A stretch of 64,000 nucleotides of DNA, taken from Humibacillus xanthopallidus (GTDB taxonomy: Bacteria; Actinomycetota; Actinomycetes; Actinomycetales; Dermatophilaceae). The DNA is taken from positions 310,001 to 374,000 of the forward strand of contig NZ_VFQF01000002.1 of assembly GCF_006717145.1 (NCBI RefSeq), written 5' to 3'. Both the position numbers and the translations under genes were made by a program. How positions within the stretch are numbered: position 1 is the stretch's first letter; the number at the start of each line of letters is the position of its first letter. Positions 51,979 to 61,163 of this stretch are shown here, piece by piece. The notes beneath the pieces were generated by a model. The model worked only from the letters and a program-made list of their open reading frames with translations. It searched no databases and was not told the DNA's origin.

Positions 51979-53252
51979 GCACCGTCACCGAGCCCCAGTC
52001 GGCAGAATCGCAGCCCGGCTTCGCCAGCACCGCCGGGCCTGAGACGATCGGCGACGCAGCCCGCGCCTACATACAGAAGGTGCGCGGTGGCGACGTCGGC
52101 GCGCTGCCCGCCATCGCGGGCCTGATCGTGCTGATCCTTGTCTTCACGGCGCTGCGCCCATCGACCTTTCCGACCGCGTTCAACATCGCCAACCTGATCA
52201 ACCAGAGCGCCGCGGTGATCGTCATCGCCATGGGCCTGGTCTTCGTGCTGCTGCTCGGCGAGATCGACCTGTCGGCCGGTTATGCGGCCGGAACGTCGGC
52301 GGCCGTCATGGGCATATTCATGACCAACCAGGGCTGGCCCTGGCCGTTGGCCCTCGGCGCGTGCCTGCTGACCGGTGTCGTCATCGGCACCTGCATCGGC
52401 CTGCTCGTGGCATACCTGGGCATTCCGTCGTTCGTGGTCACGCTCGCCGCGTTCCTTGGGCTCCAGGGCCTGCTGCTGGTGCTGATCGGCGAGGGCGGCA
52501 CGATCCCGTTCCGCGACGACACGATCCTCGCGGTCATGAACAGCAACCTCCCGGTCTGGCTGGGTTGGACCCTGTACGTCGTCGGGATGATCGTCTACGG
52601 AGGGTTGACCTACCGGCGGTCGGTCGCCCGCCGCGCGGCCGGGCTCACCGGTGACGCCCTCCCGGTCTGGGCCTTCAAGATCGGGGCGCTGGCCGTCCTC
52701 CTCGGCCTCGCGACCTGGTACCTGAGCGGGGAGCGCAGCAAGAACATCATCGTGACCTCGCTCAAGGGTGTTCCGATCGTGGTCGTCGTCCTGCTCGTGC
52801 TGCTGATCATCACCAGCGTCGCGCTGGGACGGCTGTCGTGGGGCCGGCACGTGTACGCCGTCGGCGGTAACACCGAGGCGGCCCGACGGGCCGGCATCGG
52901 TGTCCAGACGGTCAAGCTGTCGTGCTTCGTCATCTGTTCGACACTGGCGGCCGTCGCCGGCGTGCTCCTGGCCAGCCGGGACAACTCGGTGTCGCCGACG
53001 ACGGGTGGCTCCTCGACCCTGCTGTACGCCGTTGGCGCGGCCGTCATCGGTGGGTGCAGCCTGTTCGGCGGCAAGGGCAAGCCGGTCAACGCAGTCATCG
53101 GCGGCCTCGTGGTGGCCGTCATCGACAACGGCATGTCGCTGCTCAACCAGCCCTCGGGCCGGGTTTTCATGGTGACCGGACTGGTCCTGCTCATCGCAGC
53201 CAGCGTGGACGCCCTGAGTCGTCGTCGGGCCGCGGCGAGCGGCCGAGCTTAG
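51975..53252 (+). CDS. xylH: Sugar ABC transporter permease (XylH-like)
   Basis: 425 residues, about ten membrane helices. LNIAN-like FNIANLINQSAAVIVIAMGLVFVLLLGEIDLSAGYAAG (hallmark GEIDLSAG), SWGRHVYAVGGNTEAARRAGI and VGAAVIGGCSLFGGKGK are typical of the BPD_transp_2 family. Forms the channel of the XylFGH-type importer. No xylose isomerase or kinase gene is nearby in the window. Confidence 0.88.
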   Translation: MSTVTEPQSAESQPGFASTAGPETIGDAARAYIQKVRGGDVGALPAIAGLIVLILVFTALRPSTFPTAFNIANLINQSAAVIVIAMGLVFVLLLGEIDLSAGYAAGTSAAVMGIFMTNQGWPWPLALGACLLTGVVIGTCIGLLVAYLGIPSFVVTLAAFLGLQGLLLVLIGEGGTIPFRDDTILAVMNSNLPVWLGWTLYVVGMIVYGGLTYRRSVARRAAGLTGDALPVWAFKIGALAVLLGLATWYLSGERSKNIIVTSLKGVPIVVVVLLVLLIITSVALGRLSWGRHVYAVGGNTEAARRAGIGVQTVKLSCFVICSTLAAVAGVLLASRDNSVSPTTGGSSTLLYAVGAAVIGGCSLFGGKGKPVNAVIGGLVVAVIDNGMSLLNQPSGRVFMVTGLVLLIAASVDALSRRRAAASGRA

Positions 53253-53306
53253 CGCCGCGGGGGCCGAGCAGGAGTCTGCGAAGGTCCCCGTCCGGTGCTC
53301 GCTCAC

Positions 53307-53385
53307 GGGCTGATCGGGCGGGCACCGGGCGCCGTCCCGATCAGCCCGAGCGCCCCTGCGCCACGCCGGAGGCGGCGCAGGGGGC
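53307..53385. terminator. Two back-to-back hairpins between convergent genes
   Basis: GGGCTGATCGGG (53307-53318) pairs with CCCGATCAGCCC (53336-53347); GCCCCTGCGCC (53352-53362) pairs with GGCGCAGGGGGC (53374-53385), one bulge. They separate the sugar transporter from the FAD dehydrogenase. Confidence 0.75.
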
Positions 53386-53446
53386 ACGACGCCGTGGCCC
53401 TCTGTGCTGAGTCCGTCGACAACCGAACCAGTGCCATGAGTGGCCG

Positions 53447-55093
53447 TCAGAGGGCGGCGGCGACCGCCCGTCCTGCGGTGCGGCCGCTGAAGAGGCAGCC
53501 ACCGAGGAAGGTGCCCTCGAGGGAGTTGTAGCCGTGCATGCCGCCGCCACCGAAGCCGCTGACCTCGCCCGCGGCATACACGCCCGGGAGCGGCTGGCCG
53601 TCGGCCCGCAGCACGCGACCGGCGAGGTCGGTCTCGAGGCCACCCAGCGTCTTGCGCGTGAGGATGTTCAGCCGGACGGCGATGAGGGGTCCGGCCTTGG
53701 GGTCCAGCAGACGGTGCGGGCCGGCGACGCGAATCAGCTTGTCACCGCGGTAGTTCCGCGCTCCACGGATCGCCGTGATCTGCGCGTCCTTGGTGAAGTC
53801 GTTGTCGATCTCGTTGTCGCGGGCGACGATCGTGCGACGCAGATCGTCGAGGTCGATGAGGCCCTCGCCCGTCAGGTCGTTCATGCCCCGCACGAGGTCC
53901 TCGAGCCGATCGGCGACGACGAAGTCGGACCCGTGCCGCTTGAACGCCTCGACGGGGCCCGGCGCTCCGGCGCGGGCCCTGCCGAGCACCTGACGCACGT
54001 CCTTGCCGGTGAGGTCGGGGTTCTGCTCCGAGCCGGAGAGGGCGAACTCCTTCTCGATGATGCGCTGCGTCAGCACGAACCACGAGTAGTCGTGGCCGCT
54101 GCGCATGATGTGCCCCAGGGTGCCGAGCGTGTCGAAGCCGGGGAAGAAGGGCGGCGGGAACCGCCGGCCGCGGGCGTCGAGCCACAGCGACGACGGACCG
54201 GGCAGGATGCGGATGCCGTGGTTGTCCCACACGGGGTCCCAGTTGCGTAGGCCCTCGGTGTAGTGCCACATCCGGTCAGGGTTGATGACCCGACCACCGG
54301 CCTCCTGCGTGATGCCGATCATGCGACCGTCGACGTGGGCGGGCACGCCGGCGACCATGCGCGCAGGGGGGCTGCCGAGGCGCTCCGGCCACGCCCGGCG
54401 GACGAGGTCGTGGTTGCCGCCGATGCCCCCACTCGTCACGACGACGGCCTGCGCCGTGATCTCGAAGTCGCCCACCTCCTCGCGGTTGGTGGGCCGGCCA
54501 CGGGCCGCCCCGTCGGGCGCCAGCACACGGCCGCGCACGCCCGTGACCACGCCGCCCGTCTCGACGAGGGCGTCGACCCGGTGGCGGAAGGCGAGGGTCA
54601 CCCGGCCGGCGGCCACCTCCGCCCGCACGCGGCGCTCGAAGGGCTCGACGATGCCGGGCCCGGTGCCCCAGGTGATGTGGAAGCGGGGGACGGAGTTGCC
54701 GTGCCCCTCGGCGCGACCGTCACCCCGCTCGGCCCATCCGACGACCGGGAAGAGCCGGTGGCCCTGCTGGTGCAGCCAGGCGCGCTTCTCACCCGCGGCG
54801 AAGTTGAGGTAGGCCTCGGCCCAGCGCCGGGGCCAGAAGTCCTCGTCGCGGTCGAACTGGGCCGAGCCCATCCAGTCCTGCGTCGCGAGCTCGAGCCCGT
54901 CCTTGATGCCCATCCGGCGCTGCTCGGGGCTGTCGACGAGGAAGAGCCCGCCGAAGCTCCAGAAGGCCTGGCCACCGATGGACTGCTCACCCTCCTGGTC
55001 GACGAGCACGACCCGCTTGCCGCGGTCGGCGAGCTCAGCGGTGGCGACGAGCCCAGCGAGGCCGGCTCCCACGACGACGACGTCGGCTTCCAT
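53447..55093 (-). CDS. FAD-binding dehydrogenase (fumarate reductase / ketosteroid dehydrogenase-like)
   Basis: 548 residues. N-terminal dinucleotide fold VVVVGAGLAGLVATAELADRG with VVLVDQEGEQSIGGQAFWS; internal AVVVTSGGIGGN; C-terminal FAD loop VYAAGEVSGFGGGGMHGYNSLEGTFLGGCLFSGRTAG (ends VYAAGEVSGFGGGG and SLEGTFLGGCLFSG). This group is usually annotated simply as FAD-binding dehydrogenase; substrate unknown, and a steroid substrate is only a guess by family. Confidence 0.85.
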   Translation of the reverse strand: MEADVVVVGAGLAGLVATAELADRGKRVVLVDQEGEQSIGGQAFWSFGGLFLVDSPEQRRMGIKDGLELATQDWMGSAQFDRDEDFWPRRWAEAYLNFAAGEKRAWLHQQGHRLFPVVGWAERGDGRAEGHGNSVPRFHITWGTGPGIVEPFERRVRAEVAAGRVTLAFRHRVDALVETGGVVTGVRGRVLAPDGAARGRPTNREEVGDFEITAQAVVVTSGGIGGNHDLVRRAWPERLGSPPARMVAGVPAHVDGRMIGITQEAGGRVINPDRMWHYTEGLRNWDPVWDNHGIRILPGPSSLWLDARGRRFPPPFFPGFDTLGTLGHIMRSGHDYSWFVLTQRIIEKEFALSGSEQNPDLTGKDVRQVLGRARAGAPGPVEAFKRHGSDFVVADRLEDLVRGMNDLTGEGLIDLDDLRRTIVARDNEIDNDFTKDAQITAIRGARNYRGDKLIRVAGPHRLLDPKAGPLIAVRLNILTRKTLGGLETDLAGRVLRADGQPLPGVYAAGEVSGFGGGGMHGYNSLEGTFLGGCLFSGRTAGRAVAAAL

Positions 55094-55185
55094 GCGTCAG
55101 AGCATGCCATTGCTCGTCGCCGCCGGTGTGGATGAGGGCGATCCCGGTCAGAGTCGTGACCGTCGGCGGTGCTCGCGTCACCGGC

Positions 55186-55734
55186 TCACTGGCCGGTGGC
55201 GCCGTCGATGCACTCGCGGAGCAGGTCTGCGTGGCCGCAGTGGCGGGCGTACTCCTCGATCATGTGCACCAGGACCTCGCGCAGGTTGATGCGCGTGTGC
55301 GGGTCAACGCTCACGAGGTCGAGGGACTCGGCCGCGTCCACGAAGGCGTTCGCGTTCGCGACCTCCTCGCGCCAACGCGCCCAGGCCTCTTCGACGACGG
55401 CGTCCTCGCCGACGGCGCCGTTGAAGTCGGCGTCACGGTCGTCCGGCTGGCGGTACAGCCGCGGGACGTCCTCGCCTGCCATGGTTCGCCGGAACCAGTT
55501 CCGCTCCACCGCGGCCATGTGCCGCACGAGCCCGAGCAGCGACAGGTTCGACGGCGGGACCGAGCGGGTGGCGAGCTGCTCCGCCGTGAGCCCGGCGCAC
55601 TTCATCTCGAGGGTGAGGCGATAGCTGCCGAGGTAGTCGAGCAGGGTCTCGCGCTCGTCGCCGAGCACCGCGCCCTGGGGTCGGGGGTCGTCCTCGGGGT
55701 CGACCCACATGTCGGGGTATCTCTTTCCAGCCAT
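55186..55734 (-). CDS. DinB-family (DUF664) protein
   Basis: 182 residues, four-helix DinB/mycothiol-transferase fold. ERETLLDYLGSYRLTLEMKCAGLTAEQL at the start; His in LVRHMAAVERNWF and VLVHMIEEYARHCGHADLLRE form the usual three-His metal site. May use mycothiol or another thiol (family knowledge). An in-frame ATG at 55743 is an alternative start. Divergent from the clpP pair. Confidence 0.87.
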   Translation of the reverse strand: MAGKRYPDMWVDPEDDPRPQGAVLGDERETLLDYLGSYRLTLEMKCAGLTAEQLATRSVPPSNLSLLGLVRHMAAVERNWFRRTMAGEDVPRLYRQPDDRDADFNGAVGEDAVVEEAWARWREEVANANAFVDAAESLDLVSVDPHTRINLREVLVHMIEEYARHCGHADLLRECIDGATGQ

Positions 55735-55791
55735 GCGGGCCATGGTGGTCCAGCGGCGGCCCGTGCGCCACGCGATATCAGCCGGGCGGCA

Positions 55792-55821
55792 TACGCTGTC
55801 GGCGAATCTGCCTGCGGCAGA
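55792..55821 (+). promoter_or_regulatory. ClgR-type and PopR-type operators upstream of the clpP pair
   Basis: TACGCTGTCGGCGAA (55792-55806) fits the ClgR pattern CGC-N5-GCG and matches 13 of 15 bases of the site before the regulator gene at 59460. Directly after it TCTGCC-TGC-GGCAGA (55807-55821) is a perfect palindrome matching, from memory, the Streptomyces PopR site TTCTGCC-N3-GGCAGAA. Its centre is about 50 bp before the ATG. Confidence 0.7.
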
Positions 55822-55863
55822 GCGTCATTCCAACGATCCTGTATGCCGTCCACGCTGGGTCAC

Positions 55864-56472
55864 ATGACCGAGACCCTCATGCACGGCCCGCTCGACGACC
55901 AGCTGTCGATGCAGCTGCTCCACCAGCGGATCATCGTCCTAGGGGCCGAGGTGGACGACCCGATCGCCAACCGGATCACCGCCCAGCTCCTCCTGCTCTC
56001 GGCCCGTGACCCGCGGGCCGATATCAGCCTCTACGTCAACAGCCCCGGCGGCTCGGTGACCGCCGGCCTTGCCATCTACGACACGATGCGCGTCATCCCC
56101 AACGACGTGTCCACTCTCGCAGTGGGATTCGCGGCCTCGATGGGCCAGTTCCTGCTCGGGGCGGGCACGCCCGGCAAGCGGTTCGCGCTGCCCAACGCAC
56201 GGATCATGATGCACCAGCCCTCCGCAGGCATCCAGGGCACGGCCGCCGACGTCGAGGTGCAGGCCGCCAACCTCAAGGCGGTCAAGCAGCGCGTCAACGA
56301 GCTGCAGTCCGAGCACACCGGTCAGACCGTCGAGCAGATCACCCGCGACAGCGAGCGCGACCGCTGGTTCAGCGCGGCGGAGGCGGCGGCATACGGCATC
56401 GTCGACCACGTCGTCACCTCGCTCGCTGATGTGCGCCCGGCAGGCGTCGAGCGGAAGGTGGGCCTGCGATGA
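55864..56472 (+). CDS. clpP: ClpP-type serine protease subunit (first of second pair)
   Basis: 202 residues. Catalytic Ser in [11 protein letters not shown], His in [10 protein letters not shown], Asp in the [18 protein letters not shown] region; [20 protein letters not shown] is the ClpP signature. Forms the proteolytic chamber fed by ClpX or ClpC. No tig or clpX is adjacent, so this is not the housekeeping pair but resembles the Streptomyces clpP3-clpP4 operon. ATG at 55864; one at 55843 is possible. Stop overlaps the second clpP (ATGA). Confidence 0.9.
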   Translation: MTETLMHGPLDDQLSMQLLHQRIIVLGAEVDDPIANRITAQLLLLSARDPRADISLYVNSPGGSVTAGLAIYDTMRVIPNDVSTLAVGFAASMGQFLLGAGTPGKRFALPNARIMMHQPSAGIQGTAADVEVQAANLKAVKQRVNELQSEHTGQTVEQITRDSERDRWFSAAEAAAYGIVDHVVTSLADVRPAGVERKVGLR

Positions 56473-57080
56473 GCAGCTACACGATCCCCTACGTCATCGA
56501 GAAGACCCCGGCGGGCGAGCGCAGCTTCGACATCTACAGCCGGCTCCTTCAGGAGCGGATCATCTTCGTCGGCACCGAGATCGACGACGGGGTGGCGAAC
56601 GTCGTCATGGCCCAGCTGCTGCACCTTGCCGACGTCGCGCCCGACCGTGAGGTGTCGCTCTACGTCAACAGCCCCGGCGGCTCCTTCACCGCGCTCATGG
56701 CGATCTACGACACGATGCAGTTCGTGCCGACACCGGTCGCGACCTACTGCCTCGGGCAGGCGGCGTCGGCCGCGGCGGTGCTGCTCGCCGCCGGCGAGTC
56801 GGGGCGGCGCTTCGCGCTCAGGCACTCACGGGTGCTGCTCCACCAGCCGTCGGCGGGTGGTCAGGGGACCGTGAGCGACCTCGCCCTGCAGGCCGACGAG
56901 CTGCTCCGGGTGCGGTCGCAGGTGGAGGAGGTGCTGAGCCGGCACACCGGTCGCACGGTGGCCCAGCTGCGGGCCGACACCGACCGCGACAAGGTGCTCA
57001 CCGCCGCCGAGGCCGTCAGCTTCGGGATCGTCGACCACGTCATCGAGCGGGCCGCGGAGGCGCAGGTGGCGCAGGGCTGA
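56469..57080 (+). CDS. clpP: ClpP-type serine protease subunit (second of second pair)
   Basis: 203 residues. An N-terminal extension ([20 protein letters not shown]) precedes [41 protein letters not shown], catalytic Ser in [13 protein letters not shown] and His in [13 protein letters not shown]. Probably assembles with the upstream ClpP into a mixed double ring. Coupled translation. Confidence 0.9.
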   Translation: MSSYTIPYVIEKTPAGERSFDIYSRLLQERIIFVGTEIDDGVANVVMAQLLHLADVAPDREVSLYVNSPGGSFTALMAIYDTMQFVPTPVATYCLGQAASAAAVLLAAGESGRRFALRHSRVLLHQPSAGGQGTVSDLALQADELLRVRSQVEEVLSRHTGRTVAQLRADTDRDKVLTAAEAVSFGIVDHVIERAAEAQVAQG

Positions 57081-57294
57081 CACGGCCCCGTGCCGCCCCC
57101 GGGGTGGCGCGTTTCGAGGACAGCGGTGGGTATCCGGTGCAAGATTTCCTGTGAACGGCCGAGAGACCCGTCGCCGAGGGCCATCCCAGACGTCCAGTCG
57201 ACAACAGTCCTCGCTCCCTCCTCGGCGCACCGTCGTCACGCGACTCGGGCCGCTGTGCCCCGTGGACGGGATCCACCTCCTCGAAGGGGAGACC

Positions 57295-59400
57295 ATGGGT
57301 AGTTCACGCAGGTCGCGCCTCAGGCGCATCAGTGCCATCTCCGTGCCGGTCCTCGCGCTCGCCGCGGCGCTGGGGATGTCGGTGACCCAGGCGCAGGCCG
57401 AGCCGGGTGCCTCCGCGCGGCTCGTCGGCACCTCGACGGCGACGACCGGGGCGTTCACCCCCTCGGGTGACGGTGACGTCACCCAGGTGGAGTTCGCCGG
57501 GGAGACGGACGCCGAGGCTGCCACGGCGCCCTACGCCGGCATCATCACGGACCGCAGCCTGTCGAGCGGCCACGGCAGCAGCAAGAGCATTGCGGTCAGG
57601 AGCGGCCCGCGGGCCAAGTCAAACCCTGCGCTCAAGGGAGGGTTCGACGGCCTCAACCTCTACCAGCAGCGGTATGCTCGTGGCGGCAACCAGTTCACCG
57701 TCGAGCCCCCCGACCAAGCCCTCTGCGTCGGCAACGGCCACGTCCTCGAGGCCGTCAACGACGTGCTCAACGTCTATGACACGTCGGGCGCCTCGGTGCT
57801 GCCGGACAACACGGCCACCAACATCGTCTCGGGCTCCCCGAGGAACGTCGACCACGCGGTCGACCTCAACTCGTTCTTCGGCTACGCCCCGGCGATCAAC
57901 CGCTCGACCGGAGTGCGAGCGCAGTTCGTCACTGACCCCGTGTGCCTCTTCGATGCTGCCACGCAGCGCTTCTTCGTCGGGGTGCTGACTCTGGAGACAC
58001 GGCCGAACGGATCGTTCACGACCGTGAACCACATCGACATGGCCGTCAGCCAGAGCGCCAACCCGGCGGGGTCGTGGAACATCTACAGGCTCGACGTGAC
58101 GAACGACGGCACGAACACCGGCGGCGCCAATCCCGGGCCCTACCTCGGCGACTACCCACACATCGGCGCGGACGCGAACGGGGTCTACATCACGACGAAC
58201 GCCTATCCATGGGGGACCAACGGCTTCGCCGGGGCGCAGGTCTATGCCCTGTCCAAGGCGCAGCTCGCTGCGGGTGCCTCCAGCGTGACGACTGTCCACC
58301 TCGACACCTCTGGCATGGTGCCCGTGCCGAGTGAGGCCGGCTCCACCCAACCCGGCTTCACCGTCTGGCCGGCGCAGTCGCCGGGCACGAGCTCCTTCGA
58401 GACGGCAGCCGGTGGCACGGAGTACTTCCTCAGCTCAAACGCCGCCGACGAGGCGACCCATCCGGTGTCCGGGAGCGTCGGCAGCCATCAGTCCAACCAG
58501 GTGGTCGTCTGGGCCCTGACGAACACATCGTCGCTCAACACGTCCACCCCAGCCGTCTCCCTCAGCGCCAAGGTGCTGGGCTCCGAGATGTACGCCATCC
58601 CGCCCAAGGCGCAGCAGCTGGGAGCCGGCTCGGCGCCCACGACGGCGACGCCGCAGGGCTTCTGCATCAACGACACGACGACGGCGACGATCGCCGGCGC
58701 GGGATGCTGGCGGTTGCTCTTCGGCGGCCAGCCAGCTCACAACGAGGTGGTCTCCAAGCCAGACTCCAACGACACCCGAATGCAGCAGGTCATGTACGCC
58801 AACGGCAAGCTCTGGGGCGCCCTCGACACGGCGGTCAACCCGACGGTCGACTCCGTTCCGGGCCCGCAGCGGGCCGGCATCGCCTGGTTCATCGTCAAGC
58901 CGTCGGTCGCCTCCGGCTCCCTCACGGCGAAGATGGCGCTGCAGGGCTACCTCGGTCGGGCTGGGGCGGACCTCACCTACCCGGCGATCGGGGTCACGCC
59001 GAGCGGTCGTGGCGTCATGGCCTTCAGCTACACCGACGACACGACGTTCCCGAGCGCCGGCTACGCCTCGATCGACGCTCTCGTGGGGACGGGCCCGATC
59101 TCCATCGCAAAGGAGGGGGCGGCGACCGACGACGGCTTCACGAGCTACAAGGCCCAGGTCGGCGATCCGCCTCGCACCCGGTGGGGCGACTACAGCGCGG
59201 CTGCCGTCGACGGTAGCTCCGTGTGGATCGCGAGCGAGTACGTGGCCAACGCGTGCAACTACACCACATGGGGTGGCCCTTTCTTCACGGGCGGCACGGG
59301 TGACAACCTGCTTGGCACGTGCGCGGGCGCGAGCCACGGTCCAGGTGTACGTACGGCGATCGGCAACTGGTCGACGCGCGTGAGCCAGCTGACGCCGTAG
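57295..59400 (+). CDS. Large secreted protein of unknown function
   Basis: 701 residues. Signal peptide (about 1-36, ISAISVPVLALAAALGMSVTQAQA). The mature part looks like a repeated beta-structure, perhaps a propeller: VEPPDQALCVGNGHVLEAVNDVLNVYD, AVSQSANPAGSWNIYRLDV, GPYLGDYPHIGADANGVYITTNAYPWG (split for length: YPHIGADANGVYITTNAY) and PRTRWGDYSAAAVDGSSVWIASEY. I do not recognise a named family. Start ATG with GAAGGGGAG upstream. It separates the clpP pair from the ClgR/PopR-like gene. Confidence 0.8.
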   Translation: MGSSRRSRLRRISAISVPVLALAAALGMSVTQAQAEPGASARLVGTSTATTGAFTPSGDGDVTQVEFAGETDAEAATAPYAGIITDRSLSSGHGSSKSIAVRSGPRAKSNPALKGGFDGLNLYQQRYARGGNQFTVEPPDQALCVGNGHVLEAVNDVLNVYDTSGASVLPDNTATNIVSGSPRNVDHAVDLNSFFGYAPAINRSTGVRAQFVTDPVCLFDAATQRFFVGVLTLETRPNGSFTTVNHIDMAVSQSANPAGSWNIYRLDVTNDGTNTGGANPGPYLGDYPHIGADANGVYITTNAYPWGTNGFAGAQVYALSKAQLAAGASSVTTVHLDTSGMVPVPSEAGSTQPGFTVWPAQSPGTSSFETAAGGTEYFLSSNAADEATHPVSGSVGSHQSNQVVVWALTNTSSLNTSTPAVSLSAKVLGSEMYAIPPKAQQLGAGSAPTTATPQGFCINDTTTATIAGAGCWRLLFGGQPAHNEVVSKPDSNDTRMQQVMYANGKLWGALDTAVNPTVDSVPGPQRAGIAWFIVKPSVASGSLTAKMALQGYLGRAGADLTYPAIGVTPSGRGVMAFSYTDDTTFPSAGYASIDALVGTGPISIAKEGAATDDGFTSYKAQVGDPPRTRWGDYSAAAVDGSSVWIASEYVANACNYTTWGGPFFTGGTGDNLLGTCAGASHGPGVRTAIGNWSTRVSQLTP

Positions 59401-59413
59401 CGGGGAGGGCCGC

Positions 59414-59452
59414 GAGCGACGACGGCGGGGGAGGGGCCCGCCGTCGTCGCTC
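59414..59452. terminator. 16-bp perfect hairpin between convergent genes
   Basis: GAGCGACGACGGCGGG (59414-59429) and CCCGCCGTCGTCGCTC (59437-59452), seven-base loop, serving the secreted protein gene and the regulator gene. Confidence 0.8.
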
Positions 59453-59459
59453 GTCCGCC

Positions 59460-59888
59460 TCAGGCGGCCAGCAGCGGAGCCGGGGTGTCGATGTGCGTGG
59501 CCGGCGCCAGGTCGCGCCCGGTCCACTGGTGGTCGACGGGGTCGCCGGGTCGCGCAGCCGTGAGGTCGAGCACGACTCCCTCGTCGCCCTCCTCGAGCGA
59601 CTCGGTGGGTAGGGCAGCGAATCCGCGGAGGTCGCGATGGGCCGCACCGACGAGCAACGTGACGCTCGACCCGAGGGCGATGCAGATCGCCTCGAGCACC
59701 TCCGACGACGGCTCCTTGAGGCCGCGCTCGATCTCGGAGAGGTAGGCAAGCGAGACGCCGGCCCGGGCCGACACCTCCGCGAGCGTGCGACCCTGACGGG
59801 TGCGAAGCCCGCGGAGCAGGCGACCGTAGACCTCTCGGAGCAGTGGGCGCCGCGGGGCGCGGGGCGAGTGACGGGCAGTCGTGCTCAT
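59460..59888 (-). CDS. ClgR/PopR-type XRE transcriptional activator with LLAA C-terminus
   Basis: 142 residues. [48 protein letters not shown] (hallmarks [10 protein letters not shown] and [19 protein letters not shown]), as in Streptomyces ClgR and PopR, which activate clp genes and are themselves degraded by ClpP through two terminal alanines. This protein ends APLLAA. ATG at 59888. An almost identical operator lies upstream of it and of the clpP pair 3.6 kb away. Whether it is ClgR or PopR proper is unresolved. Confidence 0.82.
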   Translation of the reverse strand: MSTTARHSPRAPRRPLLREVYGRLLRGLRTRQGRTLAEVSARAGVSLAYLSEIERGLKEPSSEVLEAICIALGSSVTLLVGAAHRDLRGFAALPTESLEEGDEGVVLDLTAARPGDPVDHQWTGRDLAPATHIDTPAPLLAA

Positions 59889-59953
59889 GGCTCTCCGATC
59901 GTCGAGACCCTCCCAGCGTCGCACGGGCGGTATGCCGTGGGGCCGCGTCCGCC

Positions 59954-59968
59954 TACGCCGTCGGCGTA
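59954..59968 (-). promoter_or_regulatory. ClgR-type operator upstream of the regulator gene
   Basis: TACGCCGTCGGCGTA is a perfect palindrome (CGC-N5-GCG) about 66 bp before the start codon, 13/15 identical to 55792-55806. Confidence 0.65.
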
Positions 59969-60024
59969 AGCGTTCGGTCGGCGCTCGAGACTGCTGGGCG
60001 GCGAGAGGGCTGGCACCAATCATG

Positions 60025-60052
60025 TTGACGGCGTGCACACCGGACGTACAGT
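60025..60052 (+). promoter_or_regulatory. Promoter of the ABC exporter operon
   Basis: TTGACG (60025-60030), 16 bases, TACAGT (60047-60052). Transcription would start near 60059, giving a leader of about 50 bases. Confidence 0.55.
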
Positions 60053-60110
60053 GTCAGAGGTCGTCCCTATCGTCGCCGAGACAGGGACCCCTCACTTCTC
60101 GGGAGCAACC

Positions 60111-61163
60111 ATGACCCTCACCTCCACGGCGCCCTCGGGGCGTGCCAGATCCTCCGGCCCGGCGATCGAGGCCGAGCACCTCGTCAAGCGCTTCGGCGAC
60201 ATGACCGCCGTCGACGACGTCAGCTTCTCCGTGCCGCAGGGCACGGTTCTCGGTCTGCTCGGTCCCAACGGGGCAGGCAAGACCACCACCGTCCGCATGA
60301 TGACGACCCTCAGCGAGCCGACCAGCGGCACGGCCCGCGTCGCGGGCCACGACGTCGTGCGCGAGCCGGAGGCTGTGCGCCGCAGCATGGGCCTGACCGG
60401 TCAGGCCGCCACCGTCGACGAGCTGCTGACCGGTCGCGAGAACCTCCGCCTCATGGGCTCGCTCTACGGGCTGCCCAAGGCTGCGATCCGCCGGCTCTCC
60501 GACGAGCTCCTCGAGCGCTTCTCGCTCACCGACGCCGGTGACAAGGTCATCAAGGACTACAGCGGTGGCATGCGCCGGCGGCTCGACCTCGCCGTCAGCC
60601 TCATCGCGACACCGCCGGTGCTCTTCCTCGACGAGCCGACCACAGGCCTCGACCCGCGCAGCCGCGTCGAGCTGTGGGAGGTGCTGCGCGGACTCGTGCG
60701 CGACGGGACGACCCTGCTCCTCACGACGCAGTACCTCGAGGAGGCCGATCAGCTGGCCGACCGCATCGTCGTCATCGACCACGGCCGCATCATCGCCCAG
60801 GGCACGCCGCTCGAGCTCAAGGACCAGTCGGGCAAGGCCGCGATCGTGCTCACGGTCTCGCACGCGGACCAGCTCGAGGCCGCGCGGGCACTCCTGGCCG
60901 CACACGTCCCCGAGGTGCACGTCGACGTCGCGGCGCGACAGCTGACCGCCCCGGCCGACGGACTGTCCGACATGACGCGGGTCGCGACGGTCTTCGAACG
61001 TAGCGAGATCGTCCTCGACGACCTCGGCCTGCAGCGGCCCAGTCTCGATGACGTCTTCCTCAGCCTCACGGGTCACCGCGCCGAGCCGCCGGCCGGTGAC
61101 GGTGCGTCCAGCCCGTCTCCCACCACGTCTCCCGGCACGCCGAGCGAGGAGCGCCAGTCATGA
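60111..61163 (+). CDS. DrrA-type ABC exporter ATP-binding protein
   Basis: 350 residues. Walker A GPNGAGKTT, Q-loop GLTGQAATVDELLTGRENL, signature YSGGMRRRLDLA, Walker B VLFLDEPTTGLDPRSR, H-loop LLLTTQYLEEADQLADRI. The daunorubicin-resistance group C-terminal domain follows (RPSLDDVFLSLTGHRAE) and a Ser/Pro/Thr tail. Drives the permease encoded next; exports a hydrophobic compound. The stop overlaps the permease start (ATGA). Confidence 0.9.
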   Translation: MTLTSTAPSGRARSSGPAIEAEHLVKRFGDMTAVDDVSFSVPQGTVLGLLGPNGAGKTTTVRMMTTLSEPTSGTARVAGHDVVREPEAVRRSMGLTGQAATVDELLTGRENLRLMGSLYGLPKAAIRRLSDELLERFSLTDAGDKVIKDYSGGMRRRLDLAVSLIATPPVLFLDEPTTGLDPRSRVELWEVLRGLVRDGTTLLLTTQYLEEADQLADRIVVIDHGRIIAQGTPLELKDQSGKAAIVLTVSHADQLEAARALLAAHVPEVHVDVAARQLTAPADGLSDMTRVATVFERSEIVLDDLGLQRPSLDDVFLSLTGHRAEPPAGDGASSPSPTTSPGTPSEERQS

